Below, piece after piece: positions 8,763 to 16,953 of a stretch of 64,000 nt of DNA. Each line of letters opens with the position of its first letter. Positions within the stretch are counted from its first letter, which is position 1. Under the pieces are notes generated by a model. That model was given only the letters and a program-made list of their open reading frames with translations, was not told the DNA's origin and ran no database searches. The stretch is from Bordetella petrii (lineage in GTDB: Bacteria > Pseudomonadota > Gammaproteobacteria > Burkholderiales > Burkholderiaceae_B), in assembly GCA_017745595.1 (NCBI GenBank), contig WMBV01000001.1:424382-488381 (forward strand). Reading direction: 5' to 3'. The translations under genes were made by a program, and so were the position numbers.

Positions 8763-9279
8763 CGAGGCAGGCATAGCAGGCCGTCAGCGCGCGCGTCATG
8801 TATTGCTGCACGGAACTCAGCGATACGCCCAGCCGCGCCGCGATCTCGGCATACGACAGCCCATCGACCTGGGCCAGCACGAATGCGTGGCGCACCTTGC
8901 CGGGCAGATCCGCCAGCATGCGGTCCAGGGCCGCGATCTGTTGCATGGCCGCGGCGCGCTGCTCGGCCGACGGCTGGCAGGGTTCGGGCAGCAGCGCCAG
9001 ATAATCCAGGTAGGCCTGTTCCAGGCTGGCGCGCCGGTAGTGATCCAGCAACAGGCCATGGGCGATGGTGCGCAGGAACGGCCGCGCCTGCGCGGCGTGC
9101 ACCTGCTTGCGCCCGGCGATGACACGCACGAAAACGTCTTGCGCCAGGTCTTCGGCCCGGAACGGGCTGCCCAGCCTGCCGCGCAGCCAGCGGAACAGCC
9201 ACGGCTGGTGATCGCGATAGAGCGCATCCACGGATACCGGCGCGGGCGCGACAGGTCCGCACGGCGTAGAGATTTTCAC
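8755..9279 (-). CDS. FecI-type ECF RNA polymerase sigma factor
   Basis: Extracytoplasmic-function sigma factor of the iron-starvation (FecI) group that directs RNA polymerase to the receptor gene. Region 2 begins at LYRDHQPWLFRWLRGRLGSP and includes AEDLAQDVFVRV. Region 4 carries LPGKVRHAFVLAQVDGLSYAEIA and the recognition helix LGVSLSSVQQYMTRAL. The start is uncertain. The longest frame begins at 9342, but that would put the Fur box inside the gene. A GTG at 9279 gives 174 residues and a normal-length lead-in, and is preferred although its ribosome site is weak. The FecR gene overlaps its 3' end. Confidence 0.9.
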   Translation of the reverse strand: MKISTPCGPVAPAPVSVDALYRDHQPWLFRWLRGRLGSPFRAEDLAQDVFVRVIAGRKQVHAAQARPFLRTIAHGLLLDHYRRASLEQAYLDYLALLPEPCQPSAEQRAAAMQQIAALDRMLADLPGKVRHAFVLAQVDGLSYAEIAARLGVSLSSVQQYMTRALTACYACLDE

Positions 9280-9317
9280 AGCTAGCGGGAGGAATGGCCA
9301 AAAGAGAAATAGTAATT

Positions 9318-9336
9318 GATAACCAATATTATTATC
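9318..9336 (-). promoter_or_regulatory. Fur box upstream of the FecI-type sigma gene
   Basis: GATAACCAATATTATTATC matches the 19-bp Fur consensus at 14 of 19 positions, with perfect outer GATAA and TTATC arms, in an AT-rich patch otherwise unusual for this genome. Repression of fecI by Fur-Fe(II) is the standard control of these signalling systems, so the assignment fits the context. Confidence 0.75.
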
Positions 9337-9400
9337 AATCACAAATCTCGGCGGGGGCCTCCCCGTCCGCCGGCCCGGTCCCCCCGGGCCGCCGCGCCGG

Positions 9401-10492
9401 CTACAACCCTACCGTCAGGCGGCGTTCGGACTCCAGGTATTCGCGCGACTGCATTTCGAGTATGCGCGACACCGTGCGGTGGAATTCGTTGGCCAGCGCG
9501 CCTTCGGTATACAGGTCCTCGGGGTCGCATTCGGCCGACATGATCAGCTTGATCTTGTGGTCGTAAAACACGTCGATCAGCCAGGTGAAGCGCCGCGCCT
9601 CGGAGGCCTGGCGCGGGCCCATGCGCGGCACGTCGGACAGGATCACGGCATGGAAGCGATTGGCCAATTCCAGGTAGTCGTTCTGCGAGCGCGGGCCGCC
9701 GCACAGGGTGGCGAAATCGAACCACACCACCGAGCCCGCCAGCGCCTTGGCGCGGATTTCGCGATGCTCGATATGCAGCACCGGATCCTGGGGCGGCGTA
9801 TCGGCCAGGCGCTCGAAGGCGTCTTGCAGGGCCACGCGGGCCGGTTCGTCCAGCGGCGTGTGATAGCACTGCACCTGTTCGAGCGTGCGGCGCCGGTAGT
9901 CGACGCCGGCGTCCACGTTCAGGATGTCCATGCGCTTCTGGATCAGCTCGATGGCCGGCAGGATGCGGTCGCGGTGCAGGCCGTCGGGATACAGCGTGGA
10001 CGGTTCGTAATTGGACGTCATGACAAACGAGGTGCCGTACTCGAACAGCTTGAGCAGCAGGCGGTACAGGATCATGGCATCGGCCACGTCCGACACGTGA
10101 AATTCGTCGAAGCAGACCAGCCGGTAGCGCTTGGCGATCCGCCGCGCCACTTCGTCCAGCGGGTCTTGCATGCCCTTGACGCTTTCCAGCTCGCGATGCA
10201 CGCCGCGCATGAATTCATGGAAATGCAGCCGCGTCTTGCGCACCACCGGCACCGTGGCGTAGAAGGCGTCCATCAGGAAGCTCTTGCCGCGCCCCACCCC
10301 GCCCCACAAGTACACGCCGCGCGGCACATCGGGCCGGTTCAGCAGCTTCTTCAGCGCGTTCGAGCGCATGGCCTTGAAGCGGATCCAGTCGTCGTAATAG
10401 GCCTGCAACCGGTCGACAGCCTGCCGCTGCGCCACGTCGGACTGATAGCCCCGTTCGGCCAGGGCCTGTTCGTAATATTCGCGGACGTTCAT
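9401..10492 (-). CDS. zapE: Cell division protein ZapE (AFG1/LACE1-type ATPase)
   Basis: A 363-residue P-loop ATPase. In E. coli, ZapE associates with FtsZ at the constricting ring. Walker A is GGVGRGKS at residues 64-71. Walker B is the RLVCFDEFHVSD segment, and sensor motifs SNYEPSTLYPDGLHRDR and WLIDVFYDH follow in the expected order. Length is typical (E. coli 375). The order sucA-sucB-lpdA-zapE is, as I recall, conserved in Bordetella-like genomes. A pair of dispersed palindromes separates it from lpdA, so it may have its own promoter. Confidence 0.95.
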   Translation of the reverse strand: MNVREYYEQALAERGYQSDVAQRQAVDRLQAYYDDWIRFKAMRSNALKKLLNRPDVPRGVYLWGGVGRGKSFLMDAFYATVPVVRKTRLHFHEFMRGVHRELESVKGMQDPLDEVARRIAKRYRLVCFDEFHVSDVADAMILYRLLLKLFEYGTSFVMTSNYEPSTLYPDGLHRDRILPAIELIQKRMDILNVDAGVDYRRRTLEQVQCYHTPLDEPARVALQDAFERLADTPPQDPVLHIEHREIRAKALAGSVVWFDFATLCGGPRSQNDYLELANRFHAVILSDVPRMGPRQASEARRFTWLIDVFYDHKIKLIMSAECDPEDLYTEGALANEFHRTVSRILEMQSREYLESERRLTVGL

Positions 10493-10647
10493 GTCGCAGC
10501 AGCAAGCCTGAAAGAAAAAGGCGGCAGGCCGCCTGGTGGAATCATTGAACGCCGGCCGAAGCGGCCGGCGGGGTGGAACGGTTGCGGGGGGGCGACAACA
10601 CCGGGCGCCGGCGTGGGCTGGCCGGCCAAGGGTGGCGTGAGTTGGCC

Positions 10648-10678
10648 GGTGTCTGACACCCTGCGGGAGTCAGACACC
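10648..10678. repeat. Dispersed 31-32 bp palindromic repeat, copy 4
   Basis: Arms GGTGTCTGAC / GTCAGACACC around ACCCTGCGGGA, all matching the commonest form in reverse orientation. It is one member of a head-to-head pair between lpdA and zapE; 17 bases separate it from the next copy. Confidence 0.9.
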
Positions 10679-10695
10679 CGTCCCGGCTTTCGTCA

Positions 10696-10726
10696 GGTGT
10701 CTGACTCCCGCAGGGTGTCAGACACC
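10696..10726. repeat. Dispersed 31-32 bp palindromic repeat, copy 5
   Basis: The commonest form: GGTGTCTGAC, TCCCGCAGGGT, GTCAGACACC. It is the exact reverse complement of the copy 17 bases away. The pair could fold as two small hairpins or one long one, and it sits just after the lpdA stop codon. Confidence 0.9.
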
Positions 10727-10744
10727 GCACTCTGGAACGCCCCG

Positions 10745-12172
10745 TCAGAAATTCAGCGTGCGCTTGTCCACGGCCAGGGCCGCTTCCTTCACCGCTTCCG
10801 ACAGGGTTGGGTGAGCGTGGCAGATGCGGGCGATGTCTTCGGCCGCGCCGCGGAATTCCATGATGGTGACCGCTTCGGAGATCAGCTCGGAAGCCATCGG
10901 GCCCACGATATGCACGCCCAGCACCTCATCGGTCTTGGCATCGGCGATGACCTTGGCAAAGCCGGTGGTATCGCCCAGCGCGCGCGCGCGGCCGTTGGCC
11001 ATGAACGGGAAGCTGCCGGCCTTGTATTCGCGGCCTTCTTTCTTCAGTTGCTGTTCGGTCTTGCCGACCCAGGCGATCTCGGGCGAGGTATAGATAACCC
11101 ACGGCACCGTATCGAAATTGACGTGGCCATGCTGGCCGGCAATGCGCTCGGCCACCGCCACGCCTTCTTCTTCGGCCTTGTGCGCCAGCATCGGGCCACG
11201 CACCACGTCGCCCACCGCCCACACGTTGGGCAGATTGGTCTTGCACTCGCCGTCTACTTCGACAAAGCCGCGCTGGTCCAGCTTCAGGCCCACGCCTTCG
11301 GCGTTCAGCCCGCCGGTGTACGGCACGCGGCCGATGGACACGATCAGCTTGTCGACCACCAGCTTCTGCTCGCCGCCCTTGGCATCGGTATAGGGCACCG
11401 TGATCGACTTGGCCGTAGCCTTGATGTCGCCGATCTTCACACCCATCTGGATGTCAAGGCCCTGCTTGGTGAAGGCCTTCAGGGCCTCTTTGGCCACCTG
11501 CTGGTCGGCCGCCGCCAGGAACTCGGGCATGGCTTCCAGAATGGTCACCTCGGCGCCCAGGCGCCGCCACACGCTGCCCATTTCCAGCCCGATCACGCCG
11601 GCGCCGATCACGCCCAGCTTCTTGGGCACGGCGTCGATGCTCAGCGCGCCGTCGTTGGACAGCACCGTTTTCTCGTCGAACGGCAGGCCCGGCAGTTCAC
11701 GCGCCGACGACCCCGTGGCCACGATCACGTGCTTGGCCACCAGGTCGGCATCGGCGGTGCCGCTGACCTTGATGGCATAGCCGCCATCGGCCTTGCCCGC
11801 GAAGGCGCCCTTGCCATGGAAGAACGTGACCTTGTTCTTCTTGAACAGGTACAAGATGCCGTCGTTGTTCTGCTTGACCACCGTGTTCTTGCGGCCGATA
11901 AGCGTGTCCAGCTTCAGGCTGACGCCCTTCACCTCGATGCCATGGTCGGCGAAGTGATGGTTGACCTGCTCGTAGTGTTCGGACGATTGCAGCAGCGCCT
12001 TGGACGGAATGCAGCCCACGTTGGTGCACGTGCCGCCGGGCGCGGGGCCGCCCTGGCCGTTCTGCCACGCATCGATGCAGGCCACCGACATACCCAGTTG
12101 CGCGGCGCGAATGGCGGCGATGTACCCGCCGGGGCCGGCACCGATGACGACGACGTCAAATTGTTTGGACAT
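10745..12172 (-). CDS. lpdA: Dihydrolipoyl dehydrogenase (E3 of 2-oxoglutarate dehydrogenase)
   Basis: FAD- and NAD-dependent flavoenzyme that re-oxidises dihydrolipoyl groups on the E2 subunit. The FAD-binding GAGPGGY is at residues 11-17. The redox-active disulfide is Cys49 and Cys54 in [16 protein letters not shown]. The NAD-binding [12 protein letters not shown] and the C-terminal catalytic HAHPTLSE are present. The 475-residue length shows it lacks the N-terminal lipoyl domain that some beta-proteobacterial pyruvate dehydrogenase E3 proteins have. That fits its place as last gene of sucA-sucB-lpdA (called odhA-odhB-odhL in Bordetella annotations). A structured 308-base spacer precedes it. 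Confidence 0.97.
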   Translation of the reverse strand: MSKQFDVVVIGAGPGGYIAAIRAAQLGMSVACIDAWQNGQGGPAPGGTCTNVGCIPSKALLQSSEHYEQVNHHFADHGIEVKGVSLKLDTLIGRKNTVVKQNNDGILYLFKKNKVTFFHGKGAFAGKADGGYAIKVSGTADADLVAKHVIVATGSSARELPGLPFDEKTVLSNDGALSIDAVPKKLGVIGAGVIGLEMGSVWRRLGAEVTILEAMPEFLAAADQQVAKEALKAFTKQGLDIQMGVKIGDIKATAKSITVPYTDAKGGEQKLVVDKLIVSIGRVPYTGGLNAEGVGLKLDQRGFVEVDGECKTNLPNVWAVGDVVRGPMLAHKAEEEGVAVAERIAGQHGHVNFDTVPWVIYTSPEIAWVGKTEQQLKKEGREYKAGSFPFMANGRARALGDTTGFAKVIADAKTDEVLGVHIVGPMASELISEAVTIMEFRGAAEDIARICHAHPTLSEAVKEAALAVDKRTLNF

Positions 12173-12480
12173 GATGATCTCGAGAATGGGGATTTTGAAC
12201 CAGCGCGAGCGCCGGGCCGGGGTTTGCCGGCCAGTGCGCGGCGGGCCCGTTGAGGCCGCCGAGCGCTACCGAAGGAAGGCGGGGGGCAGTCGGCTGGGCA
12301 TGTCTGAGCGCCGCGCAGCGGCGCGAGTTTGCCCAGCCGCCCCGCCTGACAAGGTAGGCGAAGGGAAGTCTGGCCGCGCCCGCGGCCAGACCGGCCGACA
12401 GGGCCCGCCGCGCACTGGCCGGCAAACCCCGGCCCGGCGCGACAGAAGAAAGCATGACCCTTGCCTTGGCCAATGACGAA
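12173..12480. repeat. Cloverleaf-like inverted-repeat element between sucB and lpdA
   Basis: This 308-base spacer carries no open gene. It has a perfect 40-bp inverted repeat (arms 12209-12248 and 12401-12440, about 152 bases apart). Inside are two further hairpins. One has arms at 12278-12300 and 12330-12346 (with a six-base bulge), capped by GCGCCGC-GCA-GCGGCGC at 12308-12324. The other is TCTGGCCGCG-CC-CGCGGCCAGA at 12369-12390. As RNA in the sucA-sucB-lpdA transcript it would fold into a very stable cloverleaf. It could be a processing or attenuation site, or a miniature mobile element; the sequence does not decide. Confidence 0.8.
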
Positions 12481-13701
12481 TTACAGGTCCAGCAACAAAC
12501 GCTGCGGATCTTCCAGCGCATCCTTCATGGCCACCAGCCCCAGCACGGCCTCGCGGCCATCGATGATGCGGTGGTCGTACGACAGCGCCAGGTAGTTCAT
12601 GGGGCGGATGACGATCTGGCCCTTTTCGACCACCGCGCGTTCCTTGGTGGCGTGCACGCCCAGAATGGCCGACTGCGGCGGGTTGATGATGGGGGTGGAC
12701 AGCATCGAACCGAACACGCCGCCGTTCGAAATCGAGAACGTGCCGCCGGTCATTTCTTCGATGCCCAGCTTGCCGTCGGCCGCGCGCTTGCCGAAATCGG
12801 CAATGGTTTTTTCGATCTCGGCGATCGACAGCTGGTCGGCGTTGCGCAGGATCGGCACCACCAGGCCGCGCGGGCTGCCCACCGCGATACCGATATCGAA
12901 GTAGCCGTGGTAGATGATGTCTTTGCCGTCGATGGACGCGTTGATCAGCGGGTACTTCTTCAGCGCGGCAACCGCGGCCTTCACGAAGAACGACATGAAG
13001 CCCAGCTTGATGCCGTGCTCTTTCTCGAACTTCTCTTTGTACTTGTTGCGCAGGTCGATGACGGCCTGCATGTTGACCTCGTTGAACGTGGTCAGGATGG
13101 CGTTTTCTTGCTGCGACTGCAGCAGGCGCTCGGCGATGCGCGCGCGCAGGCGGCTCATGGGCACGCGCTGTTCGGGGCGGCCGTCCAGCGACAGCGAAGC
13201 GGGCGCGGCCGGCGCGGCGGCGGCCTTGGCCGGCGCCGCGCTGGCGGACTGGGCGTCGGCCTTGGTAACGCGGCCGTCGCGGCCGGTGCCCGGCACCGAA
13301 GCCGGGTCGACGCCCTTCTCGGACAGGATCTTCGAGGCGGCGGGCGAAGCCACGCCCGCCGCGGCGGTGGAAGCCGGCGCCGACGCGGCGGCCTCGGCGG
13401 CCTTCTCGGCCTTGGGCGCTTCGGCGGCCGGCGCGGCGGCCGGTGCCGCCTCCGCCTTGGCGGCCGTGTCGATCTTGGCGATCAGTTGCCCCGAAGTGAC
13501 CGTGCTGCCGTCGCCTTCGACGATGTCGGCCAGCACGCCCGAAGCGGGGGCCGGCACTTCCAGCACAACCTTGTCGGTTTCGATTTCGATCAGAATTTCG
13601 TCTGCCTCGACCGCGGCGCCCTTCTGCTTCTTCCAGGTAAGCAGGGTCGCCTCCGACACGGATTCGGACAATTGGGGGACAACGACGTCAGTAATAGCCA
13701 T
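12481..13701 (-). CDS. sucB: Dihydrolipoyllysine-residue succinyltransferase (E2 of 2-oxoglutarate dehydrogenase)
   Basis: Core acyltransferase that passes the succinyl group from lipoate to coenzyme A in the TCA cycle. Residues 1-75 form one lipoyl domain, with the lipoylated Lys44 in ETDKVVLE. An Ala/Glu/Lys-rich linker follows, then a subunit-binding domain at about 115-150 ([24 protein letters not shown]). The catalytic domain is at about 180-406, with the active-site motif [13 protein letters not shown] near the C-terminus. At 406 residues it is the usual length for SucB. It lies 42 bases downstream of sucA in the same operon. Confidence 0.97.
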   Translation of the reverse strand: MAITDVVVPQLSESVSEATLLTWKKQKGAAVEADEILIEIETDKVVLEVPAPASGVLADIVEGDGSTVTSGQLIAKIDTAAKAEAAPAAAPAAEAPKAEKAAEAAASAPASTAAAGVASPAASKILSEKGVDPASVPGTGRDGRVTKADAQSASAAPAKAAAAPAAPASLSLDGRPEQRVPMSRLRARIAERLLQSQQENAILTTFNEVNMQAVIDLRNKYKEKFEKEHGIKLGFMSFFVKAAVAALKKYPLINASIDGKDIIYHGYFDIGIAVGSPRGLVVPILRNADQLSIAEIEKTIADFGKRAADGKLGIEEMTGGTFSISNGGVFGSMLSTPIINPPQSAILGVHATKERAVVEKGQIVIRPMNYLALSYDHRIIDGREAVLGLVAMKDALEDPQRLLLDL

Positions 13702-13743
13702 GGTGATGAGTTCCGGTGAATAGGGGTTCGGTGTCGGCCAACC

Positions 13744-16614
13744 TTACTTGGTCAGCATGAAGCCTTTGTACTTGGCGGCGAAAGCCTGCTCGATCAGCGC
13801 CTTTTGTTGCTCCTGGTGCTTGGCCAGGTAGCCTACCGCGGGCGAGGCCGACGCCGCGCGCCCGGCGTAGCCCAGCTTCTGGCCTTCGGCCATGTTCTCG
13901 TACAAATGATGCTGGACATAGAACCACGGACCCTGGTTTTGCGGTTCGTCCTGCACCCAGATGACTTCGGTGGCCTTGCCGTACTTGCGCAGTTCGGCCT
14001 CGAACGATTTGTGGGCGAACGGATACAGCTGCTCGACACGGATGATGGCCACGTGGTCGGCCTCGCGGTCGCGGCGCGCGTGGACCAGATCGTAGTAGAC
14101 CTTGCCCGAGCAGGCCAGCACGCGCTTGACCTTGGCCGGATCGATGGTGTCGTCGAGTTCGCTGATCACGGGGCGGAAGCTGCCGCCGGCCAGTTCGGTC
14201 AGGGGCGAGCCCGCGTCTTTATTGCGCAGCAGCGATTTCGGCGTGAAGATGACCAGCGGCTTGCGGAACGGCCGGATCATCTGGCGGCGCAGCAGATGGA
14301 AAATCTGCGACGCCGTGGTCGGCTGCACCACCTGGATGTTGTTGTCGGCGCACAGCTGCAGGAAGCGCTCGATGCGGCCCGACGAGTGTTCGGGGCCCTG
14401 CCCTTCGTAGCCGTGCGGCAGCATCAGCGTCAGGCCCGACTGGCGGCCCCACTTGGCTTCGCCCGAACTGATGAACTGGTCGATGACCACCTGGGCGCCG
14501 TTGACGAAGTCGCCGAACTGCGCTTCCCAGATGGTGAGCGTGTTGGGCTCGGCGCTGGAATAGCCGTATTCGAAGCCCAGCACCGCCTCTTCGGACAGCA
14601 CCGAATCGATCACGGTGAAGGGCGCCTGGCCCTCGGACACGTTCTGCAGCGGAATATACGTGCCGTCGTTCCAGCGCTCGCGGTTCTGGTCGTGCAGCAC
14701 CGCGTGGCGGTGCGTGAACGTGCCGCGGCCGGAATCCTGGCCGGTGATGCGCACGGCATAGCCCGAGGCCACCAGCGTGGCGAAGGCCAGGTGCTCGCCC
14801 ATGCCCCAGTCGAGATTCATCTCGCCCTTGGCCATGTTGCGGCGGTCGTTCAGCAGCTTGTTCACCAGCGGGTGCACGGTGAAGCCTTCGGGCACCGTGG
14901 TGATGCGCTCGCCGATGCGCTTGAGTTCGGCCAGCGGCACCGCGGTGTCGGCCTGGTCGGTCCATTTGGCGCCCATGAAGGGCGACCAGTCGATGGCGTA
15001 CTTGCTCTTGTAGTCGGTCAGCACGGGCTCGATGGTGCGCTGGCCGTCTTCCATGAGCTGGCGGTAGTCTTTCACCAGCTGGTCGCCTTCGCCTTCGGCC
15101 AGTACGCCCTGCGCCGTGAGCTTGTCGGCATACAGCTTGCGCGTGCCGGGATGATGGCCGATGCTTTTGTACATCAGCGGCTGGGTCAGCGAGGGGGTAT
15201 CTTGCTCGTTGTGGCCCAGCTTGCGGAAGCAGACGATGTCCAGCACCACGTCGTGGCTGAACTGCATGCGGTAGTCGAGCGCCAGCTTGGTGGCGAACAC
15301 CACGGCTTCGGGGTCGTCGCCATTGACGTGGAACACCGGCGCTTCGATCATCTTGACCACGTCGGTGCAATACAGCGTGGAACGCGAGTCGCGCGGGTCG
15401 GACGTGGTGAAACCGATCTGGTTGTTGATGACGATGTGCAGCGTGCCGCCCGTGCCGTAGCCGCGCGTCTGGGCCAGGTTCAGGGTTTCCATTACCACGC
15501 CCTGGCCCGCGAAGGCCGCGTCGCCGTGCACCAGCACCGGCAGCACCTGCTTGCCGTCTTGGTCGCCGCGGCGTTCCTGGCGCGCGCGCACGCTGCCCTC
15601 GACCACCGGGTTGACGATTTCCAGGTGCGACGGGTTGAACGCCAGCGACAGGTGTACCGGGCCGCCGCGCGTGGAAAGGTCGCTGGAAAAACCGTTGTGG
15701 TATTTCACGTCGCCGTCGGTTAGGCCTTCGGCGTGCTTGCCCTCGAATTCGGCGAACAGGTCGCCGGGCATCTTGCCCATGATGTTCACGAGCAGGTTCA
15801 GGCGGCCGCGGTGGGCCATGCCCACCACGATTTCCTGCACGCCGGATTCGCCGGCATGGTTGACCACTTCGTCCATCGAGGCGATGAAGCTTTCGCCGCC
15901 TTCCAGCGAAAAACGCTTCTGGCCCACGTACTTGGTGTGCAGGAAGCGCTCGAGGCCTTCGGATTCGGTCAGCTGCTGCAGGATGTGGCGTTTTTCTTCG
16001 GGGCTGTATGTCGCCGCGCCGAAGGTTTTTTCCAGGCGTTCCTGGATCCAGCGCTTGGCGGCAGGATCGGAAATATGCGTGAATTCGGCCCCGATGCTGC
16101 GGCAATAGGTGTCGCGCAGCGCCTTCAGGATATCGCGCAGCGTCATGGTGCTGGCGGTCGTGAAGTAGGTATTGGTGGCCGAGTAGGTCTGGTCCAGGTC
16201 GGCTTCGGTCAGGCCGTAGAACGACGGATCGAGTTCGGGGATGGCCGGGCGTTCGCGGCGCTTGAGCGGGTCGAGGTCGGCCCAGCGCGAACCCAGCGAA
16301 CGATAGGCGGCGATGAGCGACTGCACCGACACCTGCTTGCTGGCCACCGACAGGTCGGGCTGGCCCGACTGCTGCACGAAGCCATTGCTGCGGGCGCGCT
16401 GCGCGAACGACTGGACGATGGGCGCGTGGGCCTGGTCGCGGGTCGATTCCTGGCCATCGGTGGCGGGCGCGTGCTGCAGCTGGTCGAAGTATTCGCGCCA
16501 GTTGTCGGGCACCGAGCCGGGGTTGTCGAGATAGGACTCGTACAGCTCTTCGACGTAAGGGGCGTTACCGCCGAACAAATACGAATTGGAAAGGGACTCT
16601 GATTCGGAAGACAT
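13744..16614 (-). CDS. sucA: 2-Oxoglutarate dehydrogenase E1 component
   Basis: Thiamine-diphosphate-dependent decarboxylase of the TCA cycle, 956 residues. The N-terminus (SYLFGGNAPYVEELYESYL) is typical of the family. VGMAHRGRLNLLVNIMGK, HGDAAFAGQGVVMETLNL and the ThDP/Mg segment TNNQIGFTT-like VINNQIGFTTSDPRDSRST are all present, and the C-terminus carries WVQDEPQNQGPW. The ATG at 16614 was chosen over a GTG four codons upstream because AAGG lies 11 bases before it and homologues begin MSSES-like. It is the first gene of the sucA-sucB-lpdA cluster; a possible promoter lies about 130 bases upstream. Confidence 0.97.
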   Translation of the reverse strand: MSSESESLSNSYLFGGNAPYVEELYESYLDNPGSVPDNWREYFDQLQHAPATDGQESTRDQAHAPIVQSFAQRARSNGFVQQSGQPDLSVASKQVSVQSLIAAYRSLGSRWADLDPLKRRERPAIPELDPSFYGLTEADLDQTYSATNTYFTTASTMTLRDILKALRDTYCRSIGAEFTHISDPAAKRWIQERLEKTFGAATYSPEEKRHILQQLTESEGLERFLHTKYVGQKRFSLEGGESFIASMDEVVNHAGESGVQEIVVGMAHRGRLNLLVNIMGKMPGDLFAEFEGKHAEGLTDGDVKYHNGFSSDLSTRGGPVHLSLAFNPSHLEIVNPVVEGSVRARQERRGDQDGKQVLPVLVHGDAAFAGQGVVMETLNLAQTRGYGTGGTLHIVINNQIGFTTSDPRDSRSTLYCTDVVKMIEAPVFHVNGDDPEAVVFATKLALDYRMQFSHDVVLDIVCFRKLGHNEQDTPSLTQPLMYKSIGHHPGTRKLYADKLTAQGVLAEGEGDQLVKDYRQLMEDGQRTIEPVLTDYKSKYAIDWSPFMGAKWTDQADTAVPLAELKRIGERITTVPEGFTVHPLVNKLLNDRRNMAKGEMNLDWGMGEHLAFATLVASGYAVRITGQDSGRGTFTHRHAVLHDQNRERWNDGTYIPLQNVSEGQAPFTVIDSVLSEEAVLGFEYGYSSAEPNTLTIWEAQFGDFVNGAQVVIDQFISSGEAKWGRQSGLTLMLPHGYEGQGPEHSSGRIERFLQLCADNNIQVVQPTTASQIFHLLRRQMIRPFRKPLVIFTPKSLLRNKDAGSPLTELAGGSFRPVISELDDTIDPAKVKRVLACSGKVYYDLVHARRDREADHVAIIRVEQLYPFAHKSFEAELRKYGKATEVIWVQDEPQNQGPWFYVQHHLYENMAEGQKLGYAGRAASASPAVGYLAKHQEQQKALIEQAFAAKYKGFMLTK

Positions 16615-16953
16615 ATGTTGCTTCACCTTGACGAGTGCTTCACTCGATACGATGCAGGAAAACCTTCCGCGACACGGGCTTCCCGTTTAGCGGATAGCAG
16701 GGGCAGAAGGCGCGTACAAGCCTTGAAAGCCGTATGGCTCAAAAGTATAACCCTTCGGATTTGCGCCTGTCTTGCCCCGCCGCGGCAGCGCCCCTACCCG
16801 CGGGCATGGGGCCATTCCCGCGCAGCATGGCCGGCGCAACATCTGCCATGATGCCCGCTACGGGCCAGCATTGCCCGCCAATCGGCGCCGGCCGCGGGGC
16901 CGCCGCCCTGTGACGCGAAAACCACGGACGGCGCGCGCGGGCCGGGCCCGGGC
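16615..16953 (-). promoter_or_regulatory. sucA upstream region with candidate sigma-70 promoter
   Basis: There is no gene in this 339-base stretch. On the minus strand a -10 candidate TATACT (16744-16749) is preceded by AAGACA (16768-16773) with an 18-base spacer. That would give a leader of about 125 bases for the sucA-sucB-lpdA transcript. The leader side contains TTCACTCGAT/ACGAGTGCTT-like symmetry but no riboswitch I can identify. The part nearest the OPT gene (16800-16953) is plain GC-rich sequence in which I see nothing. Confidence 0.45.

Noticed and set aside
5499..9122. Very long plus-strand open frame (1207 codons) over the siderophore receptor and FecR/FecI
   Set aside because: Antisense shadow of clearly coding minus-strand genes, with no recognisable domain and Arg/His/Gln-rich composition typical of GC-rich antisense frames.
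9279..9342. Upstream extension of the FecI-type sigma factor to an ATG at 9342
   Set aside because: It would place the Fur box within the coding sequence and add a hydrophobic leader not found in ECF sigma factors. It is kept as a less likely alternative.
10648..10726. Palindrome pair as a CRISPR array or an intrinsic terminator
   Set aside because: There are only two copies, in opposite orientation, with no regular spacers, and no T-run follows. The same sequence recurs at other intergenic sites, so it is a dispersed repeat.
12173..12480. Possible riboswitch or tRNA gene in the sucB-lpdA gap
   Set aside because: The cloverleaf shape is far larger than a tRNA and lacks T-loop and CCA features. 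I could match no riboswitch core.
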